64,000 nt of DNA, taken from contig JAGTXO010000021.1 in the NCBI GenBank assembly GCA_019448385.1, forward strand, positions 310,001 to 374,000, written 5' to 3'. The DNA is from Diacronema lutheri (taxonomy: Eukaryota > Haptophyta > Pavlovophyceae > Pavlovales > Pavlovaceae). The translations under genes were made by a program, and so were the position numbers. Positions 17,314 to 26,635 of the stretch are shown piece after piece (position 1 is the first letter of the stretch; each line of letters opens with the position of its first letter). The notes beneath the pieces were generated by a model. The model did no database searches and was not told the origin of the DNA. It saw only the letters and a list, made by a program, of their open reading frames with translations.

Positions 17314-18345
17314 TCACTTCGGCAGCGTCGCCTCGGCGATGAGCACCGCGTTGAGCGCGGCGCCCCGCAGCAGCTGGTCGCCGCACACGAAAAGATCGAG
17401 GCCGTACTCACCGAATACGAGGGACTGCCTGATACGGCCGACCTCGACGTCGTGCTCGCCCGTCGCGGTGAGCGGCATCGGGTAGGCATTGCGCGCGGGC
17501 TCGTCCACCACACGCACGCCTGGCGCCGAGCGTAGCAGCTCGCGCGCGCCGTCGGCGGTAATTGGCCTCGCGGTTTGAATTGTGATCGCCTCAGAGTGCG
17601 CGCGCAGCGTCGGGATCCGGACGGCGGTGCACGAGACGGCAAGGTCCGGTGCGGCGAAGATCTTGCGCGTCTCGTTCGTCACCTTCATCTCCTCCTTGGT
17701 GTACCCGTTCTCGGTGAACGCGTCGATGTGCGGGATCACGTTGAACGGGAGGGCGTGCGCAAAGACCTTTGGCGTCGGCTCCTCGCCGCGCAGCGACAGC
17801 GCGAGGCCGGAGCGGAGCTCCTCCATGCCCTCGGCGCCGGCGCCGCTCGCCGCCTGGTACGACGAGACGATCACCTTGGTTAGGCCGAACGCGACGTGCA
17901 GCGGGTAGAGCGCCATCGCGGCGATCGCCGTCGTGCAGTTTGGGTTTGCGACCAGCCGCGCCGAGCCGATCGCGTGCGCGTTCACCTCGGGGACGACGAG
18001 GGGGACGGAGGGGTCCATGCGGAAAGCTGAAGAATTATCGATCACAATCGGCCCACCGGGCGCCGCGAGCGCTGCCGCGTGCTCCAGCGCGAACGCGCCG
18101 GAGACGGCAAGGAAGGCATACGTGCTCTCGCGCACCGCCTCGACGCTAAATGCCTCGACGCTCACATCGCCGAACGGCGTGGAAAGCGCCTTGCCCGCAG
18201 AGCGCTCAGACGCGAACAGCCGCAGCCGCCCCACCGGGAATGACCTCGCCTTGAGCACGTTGCACACCTCGACACCCACGGCGCCTGTCGCGCCAACGAG
18301 CGCCACCTCCATCTTTTCGCGGCGCTCTGTCCGGGAAGTTGACAT
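17314..18345 (-). CDS. asd: Aspartate-semialdehyde dehydrogenase
   Basis: The 343-aa enzyme reduces aspartyl phosphate to aspartate semialdehyde with NADPH, the branch-point step to lysine, threonine, methionine and isoleucine. It has the N-terminal nucleotide-binding loop ALVGATGAVGVEV, the IDNSSAFR block, the active-site cysteine in VANPNCTTAI, the YQAASGAGAEGM segment and the base-histidine region VRIPTLRAHSE. The last residues CGDQLLRGAALNAVLIAE are typical. The start at MSTSRTERR is used; an upstream ATG at 18399 would add MRLEAARRSLWIG and could supply a transit peptide. All landmark residues are present. Confidence 0.95.
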   Translation of the reverse strand: MSTSRTERREKMEVALVGATGAVGVEVCNVLKARSFPVGRLRLFASERSAGKALSTPFGDVSVEAFSVEAVRESTYAFLAVSGAFALEHAAALAAPGGPIVIDNSSAFRMDPSVPLVVPEVNAHAIGSARLVANPNCTTAIAAMALYPLHVAFGLTKVIVSSYQAASGAGAEGMEELRSGLALSLRGEEPTPKVFAHALPFNVIPHIDAFTENGYTKEEMKVTNETRKIFAAPDLAVSCTAVRIPTLRAHSEAITIQTARPITADGARELLRSAPGVRVVDEPARNAYPMPLTATGEHDVEVGRIRQSLVFGEYGLDLFVCGDQLLRGAALNAVLIAEATLPK

Positions 18346-18435
18346 CGGCTGGCGCGAAAATCCTATCCAAAGCGACCGTCGTGCAGCTTCGAGCCGCAAA
18401 GCTGGCCCGGCGCGCTCTTCAATCCGTCCCTCGCA

Positions 18436-19310
18436 ATGATCGGCGTGTTTACGACCGTGATGCTGATCGGCTTGGCGTCCTCGTTGTTTAGCAGCATGGA
18501 CGTGGCGTCAGTGAAGATTTGCGAGCGCCTCGACCGGCTCAATGCCCTTTTTGCGACAGTAGCGCACGCCGCCGACGTCCGCGCGGCAAGTGCTCGCGTA
18601 CGCCGAATACGTGTGGAAGCACTCGCGTCCTGCCAACGAGGCGCAGTCACTGCAGGAGCTGCAGTCCGCGCTCCGGCTGCAGGTGATCGTCTCGCTGCAG
18701 CGCTGGCTCTTCACGCAGATCGAGCTCCTCCGGCTGCTCGACACGGCGACGGTCATGCAGACCATCTGCCGCATACGCACGCTCATCGTATTACCTGACG
18801 AACGCGCGATTGAGTAGGGCCACTGCGACGGCCACAGCCTGTCCATCATCACCGAGGGTTCGGCGAGCGTCGTCGTCGACGGCGGGCGAGCCCGCCTCGA
18901 TCTTCGAGCAGGGCGACTTTTTCGGCGAGCTTTGCCTGTTCGACGGCACACTGACAAGCGCGTCGCGCGGCCTCGTCAAACACGCTGAGCAAACGCGCGC
19001 TGCTGCAGACGCCAAGCAGCGTGCGCATGACCTACCGCACGACGGTGCGATGGACATTTCCCCCAATCGATTGGCGCAATGTGGGTGGCCGGCTGGCCGC
19101 GGCCGGCGGAGCGCTGCGGCGAGGGCGGCGAGGGCCCGCCACTAGAGCCATGCTGGCCCGGGCGAGCGCGACGAGCCGCCACCACTGCCCGCGTACCTTC
19201 CCGACGTGGCCGAGAACGCGGCGCCGGTTGACAGGCGGCGTTCGCTCGCCAAGGACGCCAAGGCCGAGAATGCGGCGCGGTACGCGCGCTCAAGCTGGAG
19301 TGATGCGACG
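18436..19310 (+). pseudogene. Decayed cyclic-nucleotide-gated/HCN-type channel C-terminal fragment
   Basis: Family pieces appear in order but in different frames: an S6-like segment (GVFTTVMLIGLASSLFSS), a C-linker (RQVLAYAEYVWKHSR, LQSALRLQVIVSLQRWLF) and pieces of a cyclic-nucleotide-binding fold (GHSLSIITEGSASVVVDGG, then IFEQGDFFGELCLFDG). The frame changes near 18560 and again near 18880, and a TAG lies at 18816. The homologous residues are too close together for introns to explain this. S1-S5 and the pore are absent. An acidic/proline-rich tail (DEPPPLPAYLPDVAENAAP) may be its old C-terminus. It is a broken host gene fragment, or one carrying assembly indels. Confidence 0.6.
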
Positions 19311-19316
19311 GCAGCC

Positions 19317-19319
<3 letters not shown>

Positions 19320-19351
<32 letters not shown>

Positions 19352-19372
19352 ACCCCCCCCCCCACCCCCCCC
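19320..19372 (+). repeat. Poly(C) tract of about 53 bp with two A interruptions
   Basis: This lies between the channel fragment and the 3' end of the UBX gene, whose stop codon is 18 bp further on. On the sense strand of that gene it reads as poly(G) right after the stop. Confidence 0.95.
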
Positions 19373-19389
19373 GTGACATGGCGTGCTAT

Positions 19390-20439
19390 TCACCTTCCTG
19401 TCACAGGGCCGGCGGCCGCAGTCACGTGCAGCACAGCCGAAGGGAGCAGCCCAAGCTCACCGACGGTGCGCAAGTGCGCGCCGACAGGGTGCGCGCTGCG
19501 CACAAGCCCCGAGCGCGCGACGACGAGCGCGAGCTCGGGCGCGCGGCTCACGACGCGCACGTCACCTGAGCCGCCGAGCGCCACGCCGCACAGCTCGGCG
19601 TGCGCGAGGATCGCGTCGAGCAGCGGCTGCGTCGTCTCGCTCTCGCGCAGGCGGAGCGCGAAAGACGATGAGCCACCGCCGTCCACCTCCGGGAAGCGGC
19701 ACTGCAGCCGCGCCTCCGCCTCCGCCTCCGGTGACGGCGCGCGGGTCGCTTGCGCACGCGCGCGCGCCGCGTGCTGCGCGGCGAGCTGCGCGGAGAGGGC
19801 GACCGCGTCGTCGAGGGAGATGGCGAGCTGCTCGACAGACGGCGGTGCGGGCGGGCTGGCGGCGGGCGGCGCGACACGCTCGGCCGTGCGAAACGCACCG
19901 CCATTCGACGTCGGCCCAATGGTCGCACGGCCAAAGCCGACGGCGCCGGCAGCTGAGGGCCACTCGGCAAGAGAGAGCGCGAGCGCGCGCTGCAGCTCGT
20001 TATCGTCGTCGTCGTCGTCGTCACCGGCGCCGTCCGCCCGCGTAGCCAACGAGCCGACCGCAGATGGGCCGGCGTCGGCGCTGCCGCTCGCGCCCGCTGC
20101 GTCGCAAGAGCCGCCGTCGCCGCCGCCGTGCGCGCCGCCGAGCGCCGCGCCATTGCTTCCGTCGCGCACCACGAGCCGCTGGATGGGCGCGCGCAACGCC
20201 GTGTACTCGAGAAGCACGCGCCGCGCGTCGTCGCGCACGCGCCACGTCTCTCCCTCGTACGTGCACTGCGAGTGCACGACCTCGTGCGCCGCACCCGCGC
20301 GCAGCTGCGCGTACTCGCGCTCCGAGCCGTCGGGTGCGATCCAGAGCAGCGCCGCCGACCGTGCCGCATTGCTCCGCACGGGGAACTCAAACTCGAGCAC
20401 GACGCCTTCCGCGGGGCGCGTGATGGTCTGAGAGCCCAT
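19390..20439 (-). CDS. VHL-beta-like / UIM / UBX domain protein
   Basis: The 349-aa protein combines three parts. Residues about 8-85 resemble the von Hippel-Lindau beta domain (SAALLWIAPDGSEREYAQL, then HEVVHSQCTYEGETWRVRD). A D7 run then leads into a ubiquitin-interacting-motif-like helix, NELQRALALSLAEW. The C-terminal 100 residues look like a UBX fold (RLQCRFPEVDGGGSSSFALR ... HLRTVGELGLLPSAVLHV). UBX domains recruit the p97/Cdc48 ATPase. Together this suggests an adaptor linking ubiquitin recognition to p97, which is inference. The FPR loop typical of many UBX domains is not obvious. The start MGSQTIT was chosen at 20439; the open frame extends further upstream antisense to ARPC2 and was not used. 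Confidence 0.65.
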   Translation of the reverse strand: MGSQTITRPAEGVVLEFEFPVRSNAARSAALLWIAPDGSEREYAQLRAGAAHEVVHSQCTYEGETWRVRDDARRVLLEYTALRAPIQRLVVRDGSNGAALGGAHGGGDGGSCDAAGASGSADAGPSAVGSLATRADGAGDDDDDDDNELQRALALSLAEWPSAAGAVGFGRATIGPTSNGGAFRTAERVAPPAASPPAPPSVEQLAISLDDAVALSAQLAAQHAARARAQATRAPSPEAEAEARLQCRFPEVDGGGSSSFALRLRESETTQPLLDAILAHAELCGVALGGSGDVRVVSRAPELALVVARSGLVRSAHPVGAHLRTVGELGLLPSAVLHVTAAAGPVTGR

Positions 20440-20622
20440 CCAGGGCTTAGCGCCTGGGCCCGCGCCAAGTGCGGCTGCCGCGCTGACGCCCCGCTCCCGG
20501 CGCGAGCGAGCGCGTAGGTAGTGGGCGGCCTCGGCCCAGCGACCGTGCAAAAGACTTGAAAAGTTATCAGTTTGTGTGCCCGCCCGCTCGCCCGCCCGCC
20601 GGTGCGGCACAGTGTGCGCGCC

Positions 20623-21954
20623 ATGATCCACCTGGACGCGGGCAACCGCATCGTCGCGGAGACGATCACGTCGCAGCTGAGCAGGCACGAGCGCCGCGTT
20701 CCACGGCCATCTGCGCTGGCCTGAGCGCGCCGCGCGCGCGCACGCTGACGCGAGTGCGCGCGCGCGCACACCGCCGTTTGCAGCGAGACGAGGTATGCGG
20801 TCGACGTGACGGCCGCGGACCACAACGACGTGCTGTACAAGGTGGCGTCGGACATGGGCAGCACGCACCTCGTCCTCGTCTCCGTCTTCGTCCCCTGCTT
20901 TGCGGAGGTCATCGAGCAAGTCGGGCCAGGCTATCTCGCCTCGCGGTACGGCGAGCTGCTCCGTCCGACGGCCGAGTGCGGATTCTCCCTCTCGCTTCTG
21001 CTCGACCTCGACGCGCTCGCCGCGGCGACGGAGGCGCGGCGCGCCGAGGTCATCACCCTCGCTAGCTGCGTGCGGCGCGACATCGAAGGCGCGGCACTCT
21101 GGGTTTGCTTTGGCGCCCTCCTGCATCGGACGCCCGTCGCGCGGCCGCTCTTCGTCGCGCACGTGCGGCCGGGCGAGCCCATGTTCGTCGTGCCCGCCGC
21201 CGACCGCGTCGTCGTCATCTTTGCCCTCGCATTCACCGACCCGACCGAGCTCGCGCTCGCCAGCATCTTCCTTCAGGTGCGACCAGCCCCCGTCAGATCT
21301 GGCCCGTGCCGGCCGCCTTGCAGGAGGGCGGTGGGCGCGTGGGTGCGCGAGTCGTGCGAGCGGACGCGCGGGCTGGCGCGCCCGTGGCTCGCGCGCACCG
21401 CACCGCGCGCGCGCGCGCTCATCCTCGCACCTTCGCCCGCCCGACTCGCCCGGCCCACGCTCACCACGGCACGCGCGCCCACATTTTAAAAACCGCTCGC
21501 TCGCCGGACGCAGGAGCTTGAGGTCGTGCGCCGGACCGAGCGCTCGCTCGCGACGGCGCCTCTCGTCTCGCTCTCGCCCAGGCCACCGATGGAGCTCGAG
21601 CCGTTCGCGCAGCAGCTCGACGTGGCGGCCGGCGCGCCGCTCGGCTTCTTGTCCTTTGCGCTTTCAGTCCGGCACCTCGAGGGGCCCGGCCGACTCGAGA
21701 AGGCGGTCGGGATGGTCGGCAGTTACAGGTCCTACGTGCTGTATCACGTCAAGTGCACCAAGTCGAACATGCACTCGCGCATGCGCGCGCGCGTCAACGG
21801 CTGGCTGCAGGTGCTTAACCGCGCAGTGCCCGACAGACATGGCGTCGAACGCAAAACCATTGGTGGACGCACCTTCAAGCGCACGGGCACGGGCTCGATG
21901 CCTGTGGCCGTGGGAAGCCTGAGCCTCTCGGACGCCGGCCAGCTGGCGGCGTGA
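20623..21954 (+). CDS. ARPC2: Arp2/3 complex subunit 2 (ARPC2/p34)
   Basis: Three exons (20623-20697, 20788-21276, 21514-21954) encode 334 aa. The N-terminus MIHLDAGNRIVAETI matches the family start MILLEVNNRIIEETL. Then come DVTAADHNDVLYKV, a central ECGFSLSLLLDLDAL, and the diagnostic C-terminal block GSYRSYVLYHVKCTK, NMHSRMRARVNGWLQVLNRA, RKTIGGRTFKR. ARPC2 forms the structural core of the seven-subunit Arp2/3 complex with ARPC4 and contacts the mother filament. It is slightly longer than the roughly 300-residue animal protein. The first intron (90 bp) uses GTTCCA and CGAG. WASP, which activates Arp2/3, is encoded 8 kb away. Confidence 0.95.
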
Positions 21955-21997
21955 TCGCTGAAGTGTGCCCAGGGCCCCTTTGTGGAGAATCACAGGC

Positions 21998-23197
21998 TCA
22001 GTCACCCGCTGAATTGCCCCCCACCACACCCGCTCCTACACCATCCGCGCCAACTGAAAGCGGCGGCTTCGGCCCGCCAAAGTACTTGGCGAGCCGCGCG
22101 TGCGCCGGCCGCCTTGGCGTGTGCGACGGCGCGGTGCGCGCGCTTGCGGGCAGCCACTCGCCGCAAGCGCCGCCGCGTGGCAGCGCGAAGACCGCGCACG
22201 CGCCGCTGCTCCCATCGATCCGAAGGAGCTCGGCCGGCCCGCCGTACACGTCGCTCATGCCGACGTCGACTCGCCAGACGCGGTTCGCGCACGCGCAGTT
22301 GACGCCGCGCGGCTGCGGCGTGTGCCCGACGACGAGCCGCGAGCAGCCCGTCGCGCGCAGCACGTCGTCGAGTTCGGCACAGACCTCGTGCGGCAGCCCG
22401 CTGCCCAGCTCGTCGTAGTCCGGGTCGCCGGACAACACCCGCGTCCAGACGGGCGAATCGACGCCGCTGAGCGCCGCGCGCGGCCACGCGCCGTCGCCGC
22501 GCGCCCATGCGACCGCCTGCGCGTTCCATGCGGCGAGGAGCGGCACGTGCGCGGCGCGCACACCTGCGTGTGCGAAGAGCGTCTCGCCCACGATCAGCGC
22601 GATCGGTGCGGCGAGCGCGCGCGCGACGATCCCGCCCGGCGCCATCGCGACGCGGCGGGCGCGCTCGTGCGGCGCGGTCGCCGCCGCCGCGTCGGACGGG
22701 TCGAGCGCGGCAAAGCCAGCGTCGATGGCAATGTGCCAGCGGCGCATGAGCCGATCGAAGGGCGCAAAGCCGCCATCGGGCACGTAGTCTAGCACACCGA
22801 GCATGTTGAGCGCCTCGTGGTTCCCCATCAGCCAGCACACCTCGCCTCCGCGCTCGCGCGCACCGCGCCGTAACCGTCGGAGCAAGCGGAGCGGCTCGAG
22901 GTCATCGGCGTGACGGTCAAACAAATCGCCCGTTTGAACGAGCACCGCGTCGCCCGCCGCCCACCGCCCCGCCGCGTCCGTCACGCCCGCCGCGGCGAGC
23001 AGCCGGCGCAGCGCTCGCCCGTCGCCGTGCACGTCGCCTACGGCGTAAACGGTGCGCTCGCCTGCAAGCGGCGGCGCGCGCGACGGGAGGCGGAGCTCGA
23101 GTGCCGAGCGCACGGAGCGCTGCGCGGCCGTGCCGCCGCTCGGGGCGGGCAGCACGCAGACGGCGAGTAGGAGAATCCAAACGATCGCGGCGCCCAT
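21998..23197 (-). CDS. Shewanella-like (SLP) protein phosphatase, secreted or lumenal
   Basis: The 399-aa PPP-fold metallophosphatase has a clear signal peptide (MGAAIVWILLLAVCVLPAPSG). Its metal-binding motifs are in order: GDVHGD, GDLFDRH, GNHEALN, and the late HAGV and GHTPQPRG. The GDLFDR and HTPQ variants and the bacterial-like spacing point to the SLP class and not to PP1/PP2A. In plants and Apicomplexa, SLPs sit in plastid, ER or vesicular compartments. A cysteine pair (NCACAN) follows the last motif. The C-terminal 50 residues are low complexity. A 53-bp poly(C) tract lies about 270 bp upstream of the start. Confidence 0.85.
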   Translation of the reverse strand: MGAAIVWILLLAVCVLPAPSGGTAAQRSVRSALELRLPSRAPPLAGERTVYAVGDVHGDGRALRRLLAAAGVTDAAGRWAAGDAVLVQTGDLFDRHADDLEPLRLLRRLRRGARERGGEVCWLMGNHEALNMLGVLDYVPDGGFAPFDRLMRRWHIAIDAGFAALDPSDAAAATAPHERARRVAMAPGGIVARALAAPIALIVGETLFAHAGVRAAHVPLLAAWNAQAVAWARGDGAWPRAALSGVDSPVWTRVLSGDPDYDELGSGLPHEVCAELDDVLRATGCSRLVVGHTPQPRGVNCACANRVWRVDVGMSDVYGGPAELLRIDGSSGACAVFALPRGGACGEWLPASARTAPSHTPRRPAHARLAKYFGGPKPPLSVGADGVGAGVVGGNSAGD

Positions 23198-23469
23198 GCT
23201 GGCTTGGATGACTTCCGAGTTCCGAAGAGTTTCACACTTGCGCGACGTCGAGGGCGTGTGGCGTGCGCGCGTCGTCCGCGTCGGCGCTGGGGTCGGGCGG
23301 ACGGTCCGAAGGGGTGCCGTCCGCCGTGCCGTCGGCCGCGCCGCCTCACCGGTACGCCGTCTCTATCGACTCTTCTTCAGAGGGACTGCCTCCCCCCCTT
23401 CCCCCCTTCCTTCCTTCCCGATCCTACCACCTCACACCTCCCCCCTTCCCCCCTTCCCCCGCGCGCACT

Positions 23470-23528
<59 letters not shown>

Positions 23529-23538
23529 CCCGCACCGC
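23198..23538. repeat. Spacer with long poly(C) tract (about 23470-23525)
   Basis: This 341-bp gap separates the SLP phosphatase start from the fibrillin stop. It is pyrimidine-rich from 23387 and ends in about 54 consecutive C residues, 14 bp from the fibrillin stop codon. No gene is seen. Confidence 0.9.
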
Positions 23539-24153
23539 TCACCTATCAAAGGACGCGCCCGTGCGCTTGAGCACGTATATGTTCTCCGGCTTGGTGCCGC
23601 CCTGCGCCCAGAGAATCCGAAAATCATCGTCGGTGTACACGAGCCGCCACGTACCGCACTGAGAGAGGGGCTTGTCCTTGACGATGGGCAGGCCAAGGAG
23701 GAAAAAGCTGATTGACTTAAAGTTGACGCGCCACAGCGCGTCGCCGAGCACGTCCCATGTCGCCTGCAGCTCACCCGTGACGAGGTCGATGGCCTGCGGG
23801 CCGAGGTGGACAAAGTTTTTGTAGCGGCCTTGCCGGAGATCAAAATGCTGCTCCACGCGGCCGACGAAGGGCCCAATCTTCCCCGCCGAGCCGCCCGAGG
23901 TTGAGGTGTACACCAGCTGCCACTGTCCGTCCACGAGCTCGCTCGTCGCGAGGTGCGCCGTCGGGTTCAGCTCCTCGAGCAGCTTTGCAAGCGCCTGGAT
24001 CTGCGCGGCGGTGGACACGTCCGCCGTGAGCCCATTTTGTGTGCCAGCGGCGAGGCGCACGATTGAGCTTTTGAGCGGACGCGCCGCCGCCGGCGCCGCC
24101 GCGCGGCCGGCTGGCAGAGCCGCGAGCACGCAGGCCCAAAATAATGGTGCCAT
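23539..24153 (-). CDS. Plastid lipid-associated protein (PAP/fibrillin)
   Basis: The 204-aa lipocalin-like protein has the fibrillin signature: an early [15 protein letters not shown] (family WxLxYTS), a central [19 protein letters not shown] and a C-terminal [19 protein letters not shown]. The latter is the RxxYxDDxxRI block that ends PAP domains. Fibrillins coat plastoglobules and thylakoids and bind lipophilic molecules. The N-terminus ([20 protein letters not shown]) is signal-peptide-like and is followed by a basic Ser/Arg region, as expected for a secondary-plastid leader. The start is 43 bp from the divergent J-protein, with an AT-rich spacer. Confidence 0.92.
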   Translation of the reverse strand: MAPLFWACVLAALPAGRAAAPAAARPLKSSIVRLAAGTQNGLTADVSTAAQIQALAKLLEELNPTAHLATSELVDGQWQLVYTSTSGGSAGKIGPFVGRVEQHFDLRQGRYKNFVHLGPQAIDLVTGELQATWDVLGDALWRVNFKSISFFLLGLPIVKDKPLSQCGTWRLVYTDDDFRILWAQGGTKPENIYVLKRTGASFDR

Positions 24154-24196
24154 ATGCTTGAATTTCAAAATTTTAATTGCACTCCTGCCCCAAACA
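24154..24196. promoter_or_regulatory. AT-rich bidirectional promoter spacer (PAP / J-protein)
   Basis: The entire 43-bp region between two start codons is AT-rich in an otherwise GC-rich window. It contains TTGAATTTCAAAATTTTAAT, with an internal GAATTTC palindrome-like core. Both genes must share it as promoter or 5' UTR. Confidence 0.6.
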
Positions 24197-25603
24197 ATGA
24201 TGGCGCCACGTATGCTCGTCCTGCTCCTCCTCGCCACGATCCTCGTCTCGGGGGATGACCTGTACGAGGCGCTCGGCGTGGCGCGCACGGCAACGGAGCG
24301 CGAGCTACGTTCCGCCTACCGCAAACTTGCGCTCAAGCACCACCCCGACAAGCAGGGGCGGTCGGAGCGCGAGCCGAACGCGGCCGAGCGCTTTCTCGCG
24401 ATCAGTCGCGCGTACCAGATCCTCGCGGACAAGGAGAAGCGCGCGGTGTACGACCGGTACGGCGAGGACGGCGTGCGTCGCTTTGAGGCCGGCGAGCCGC
24501 CCGCCCAGCCCGACGCGGGCGCGCACGCGCCCGCAGGCGCGCGCGCGGGCTTCCCCGGGCACACCCGGCGCGAGGCCACGTTCGTGTTTGCGGACGCGGA
24601 CGAGCTTTTCCGCCACTTTTTCGGCGTGGAAGAGGCGGACATGGAGGCGGAGCTGCGGTGGTCCAGCCCGCCGCCGGCCGCCGGCGCTCCGCGCTCCGCC
24701 GGCGGCAGCAGGCTCGCGAAGAGCCGCTTTGCTGGCGGCGGCTCGTTCGGCCGCTCCGCCGCGCGCGCCGGCGGCGCGGCGCGCTTCTCGGCGGGCGAAC
24801 CGGTGCGGGCGGCGGGCGTGTTCGCGCGCAGCTCGACCGTTCGTGAGCTGAGCAGCGCCGATCTCGAGCGCCTCCTCGTCGGCGCCGCCACGCCGCACGG
24901 CGGGCCTGGCGGCGGCGCGTCGGCGCCCGTGCGGTTCGTCTTCTTCCACTCGCGCGCCGCGCCGGCGGCCTCGGCGTTCATCGCCGCGCTGCTCGACAAG
25001 CTCGCGCCCGTTCTCGACGGCATCGTCGACGTTTACGCGCTCGACGCGCACGCTGACGACGGCGCAACGCGGCTGGCGGCCATGCTGAATGTCGAAGCAC
25101 TGCCCGCACTGCAGGCTTTTTCCGCCACGTCCGGGCGGCGGCTCGCGCTCGCGCTCGACGAGGAGGTGGGCGCGCTTAGCTCGGCCGCGCTCGGCCGCTT
25201 TGCGCTGATGGCGCTTGAGCCCGGCTCGGCCCCCGTTGACGACAGCGAAAGCCTTGGTCGCTTTGTCGCGGTGTGCGGCGCACGCGCGCGCTGCGGGTGC
25301 GCTCTGCTCCTCCCCGCGCGCGACGAGGCGTCGCCGCTCTGGCACGCGCTCGGCCACCGGCTGGCGCCCGATTGGGAGCTCGCGCACGCCGTTCCAGGCA
25401 GCGCGCGCGACGACTCGAGCGCGTGGGCGGACGAGCTCGCGAAGGTCGCGGGGGGCGGCCACTCGCCCTCGGTCGGCGTGCTCGAGACGGGCGCACGCGG
25501 TGGCACGCCCAGCTTTGTGGCGGCCTACACCGGCCCGCCGGCCTACGCGCCGCTCCGCGCCTTCTTTGATGGCGCGTGCGTCGCTCGCGTGCCGGTGCGC
25601 TGA
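24197..25603 (+). CDS. ER/secretory J-domain protein with thioredoxin-like C-terminus
   Basis: The 468-aa protein starts with a signal peptide ([19 protein letters not shown]). A J domain follows directly: [20 protein letters not shown], the catalytic KHHPDKQG loop, and [19 protein letters not shown]. The J domain stimulates Hsp70/BiP ATPase. A Gly/Ala/Arg-rich linker leads to a region resembling a thioredoxin fold ([20 protein letters not shown] ... [20 protein letters not shown]), but without a CxxC active site. The overall plan resembles DNAJC16/ERdj-type chaperones. A Cys pair ([13 protein letters not shown]) occurs near residue 360. No KDEL-like retention signal is seen at the C-terminus. 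Confidence 0.85.
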   Translation: MMAPRMLVLLLLATILVSGDDLYEALGVARTATERELRSAYRKLALKHHPDKQGRSEREPNAAERFLAISRAYQILADKEKRAVYDRYGEDGVRRFEAGEPPAQPDAGAHAPAGARAGFPGHTRREATFVFADADELFRHFFGVEEADMEAELRWSSPPPAAGAPRSAGGSRLAKSRFAGGGSFGRSAARAGGAARFSAGEPVRAAGVFARSSTVRELSSADLERLLVGAATPHGGPGGGASAPVRFVFFHSRAAPAASAFIAALLDKLAPVLDGIVDVYALDAHADDGATRLAAMLNVEALPALQAFSATSGRRLALALDEEVGALSSAALGRFALMALEPGSAPVDDSESLGRFVAVCGARARCGCALLLPARDEASPLWHALGHRLAPDWELAHAVPGSARDDSSAWADELAKVAGGGHSPSVGVLETGARGGTPSFVAAYTGPPAYAPLRAFFDGACVARVPVR

Positions 25604-25873
25604 GCGGCTCGCGTGCCGGTGTGCTGAGCGGGGTGAATAGCAGAGAAAATGTGCTGTTTGAAATCCTTGGTACGTCAGCTGTCAACGGACAGGCCCGGAC
25701 CGCGGACCGCGCCGTATGTAGGTTGCCACGGATCGCCACCGTATCAACATCGAGCGCGACTCATTCCCGCCCCCACCCCCCTCCGCCCTGCGCCCCACCG
25801 CCGCTTGGCAGCGGTGGCCGCACACGCGCGCATGTGGATTGGATGCGCGGGGAGGTGCGCGAGCGCAGCGCGC

Positions 25874-26483
25874 CTAGGCAGTCGCGGGTGGGTTGGAGGT
25901 GGAAATCTTGTACTTGTTGAGGTCGACGCCATACTTCTTGGCCGTCTTGTCAATGCCGTACTTGTCGATCGTCTTCATCGTCCGGCACGCGAGCTTCATC
26001 CGGATCCAGCCGTTGAGCTCGGGCGAATAATACTTCTTGGCGTGCAGGTTGATCGCCTGCTTGCGCGAGGACACGCGGTGCGAGAACGAGATCGAGTTGG
26101 CGTTGTTCGGGCCTCGGCCCGTCATCTGGCACTTTTGGCCGCTGTTCGCGCCCATCGACACGTCGGCGCGCGAGACCTGGCCGGCGGTGCGCCGTGCCGC
26201 GCCAGGCCGCGAGCACGCCGCGGGCGGGCGGGCGAACACGCGGAGGGCGGGGGCACAGGCGCGCGGCTGAGCCCGACGCCCCGCCCCGCCGCGCGGAGAG
26301 CTGCAGCCGCGCGCCCACCAACCGGCACGGCAGCGCGAGCGCCACACGCGCCTGCCCGGGCGCGATTCATTAGCCGGCGCGCGCGGTCACCTGCGACCGC
26401 ATGGCGCCCATCGACGGCGCGAGGACGTACGCATAGCTTTGGCTGACGGCGAAGAGCATCGCGAGGAGCAGAGTCATGCGCAT
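25874..26483 (-). CDS. Plastid 50S ribosomal protein bL28, nucleus-encoded
   Basis: Exon 1 (26391-26483) encodes the leader MRMTLLLAMLFAVSQSYAYV followed by LAPSMGAMRSQ. Exon 2 (25874-26176) encodes the mature protein. The 214-bp intron is in phase 0. The leader is a signal peptide followed by a short Ser/Arg transit region, as used by secondary plastids to cross four membranes. Mature residues KCQMTGRGPNNANSISFSHR, NLHAKKYYSPELNGW and KTIDKYGIDKTAKKYG are characteristic of bL28. It has a longer C-terminus than bacterial L28, as in plastid forms. The total is 131 aa. It is head-to-head with NDUFV1. Confidence 0.93.
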
Positions 26484-26635
26484 AGCTGCCGTCTGCACCG
26501 AGCCGCGCCTGCCGTCCCCGAGGTTTGATGGAGGAGCAGAACGTGCGTGCCTCCTATTCCCAGTCCGGACGGCCGAACGCCAGAAGGCCCCAAAGCCAGT
26601 CCGGAAGCTTTGTTCGCGAAAACCCGCCGGCGGCC

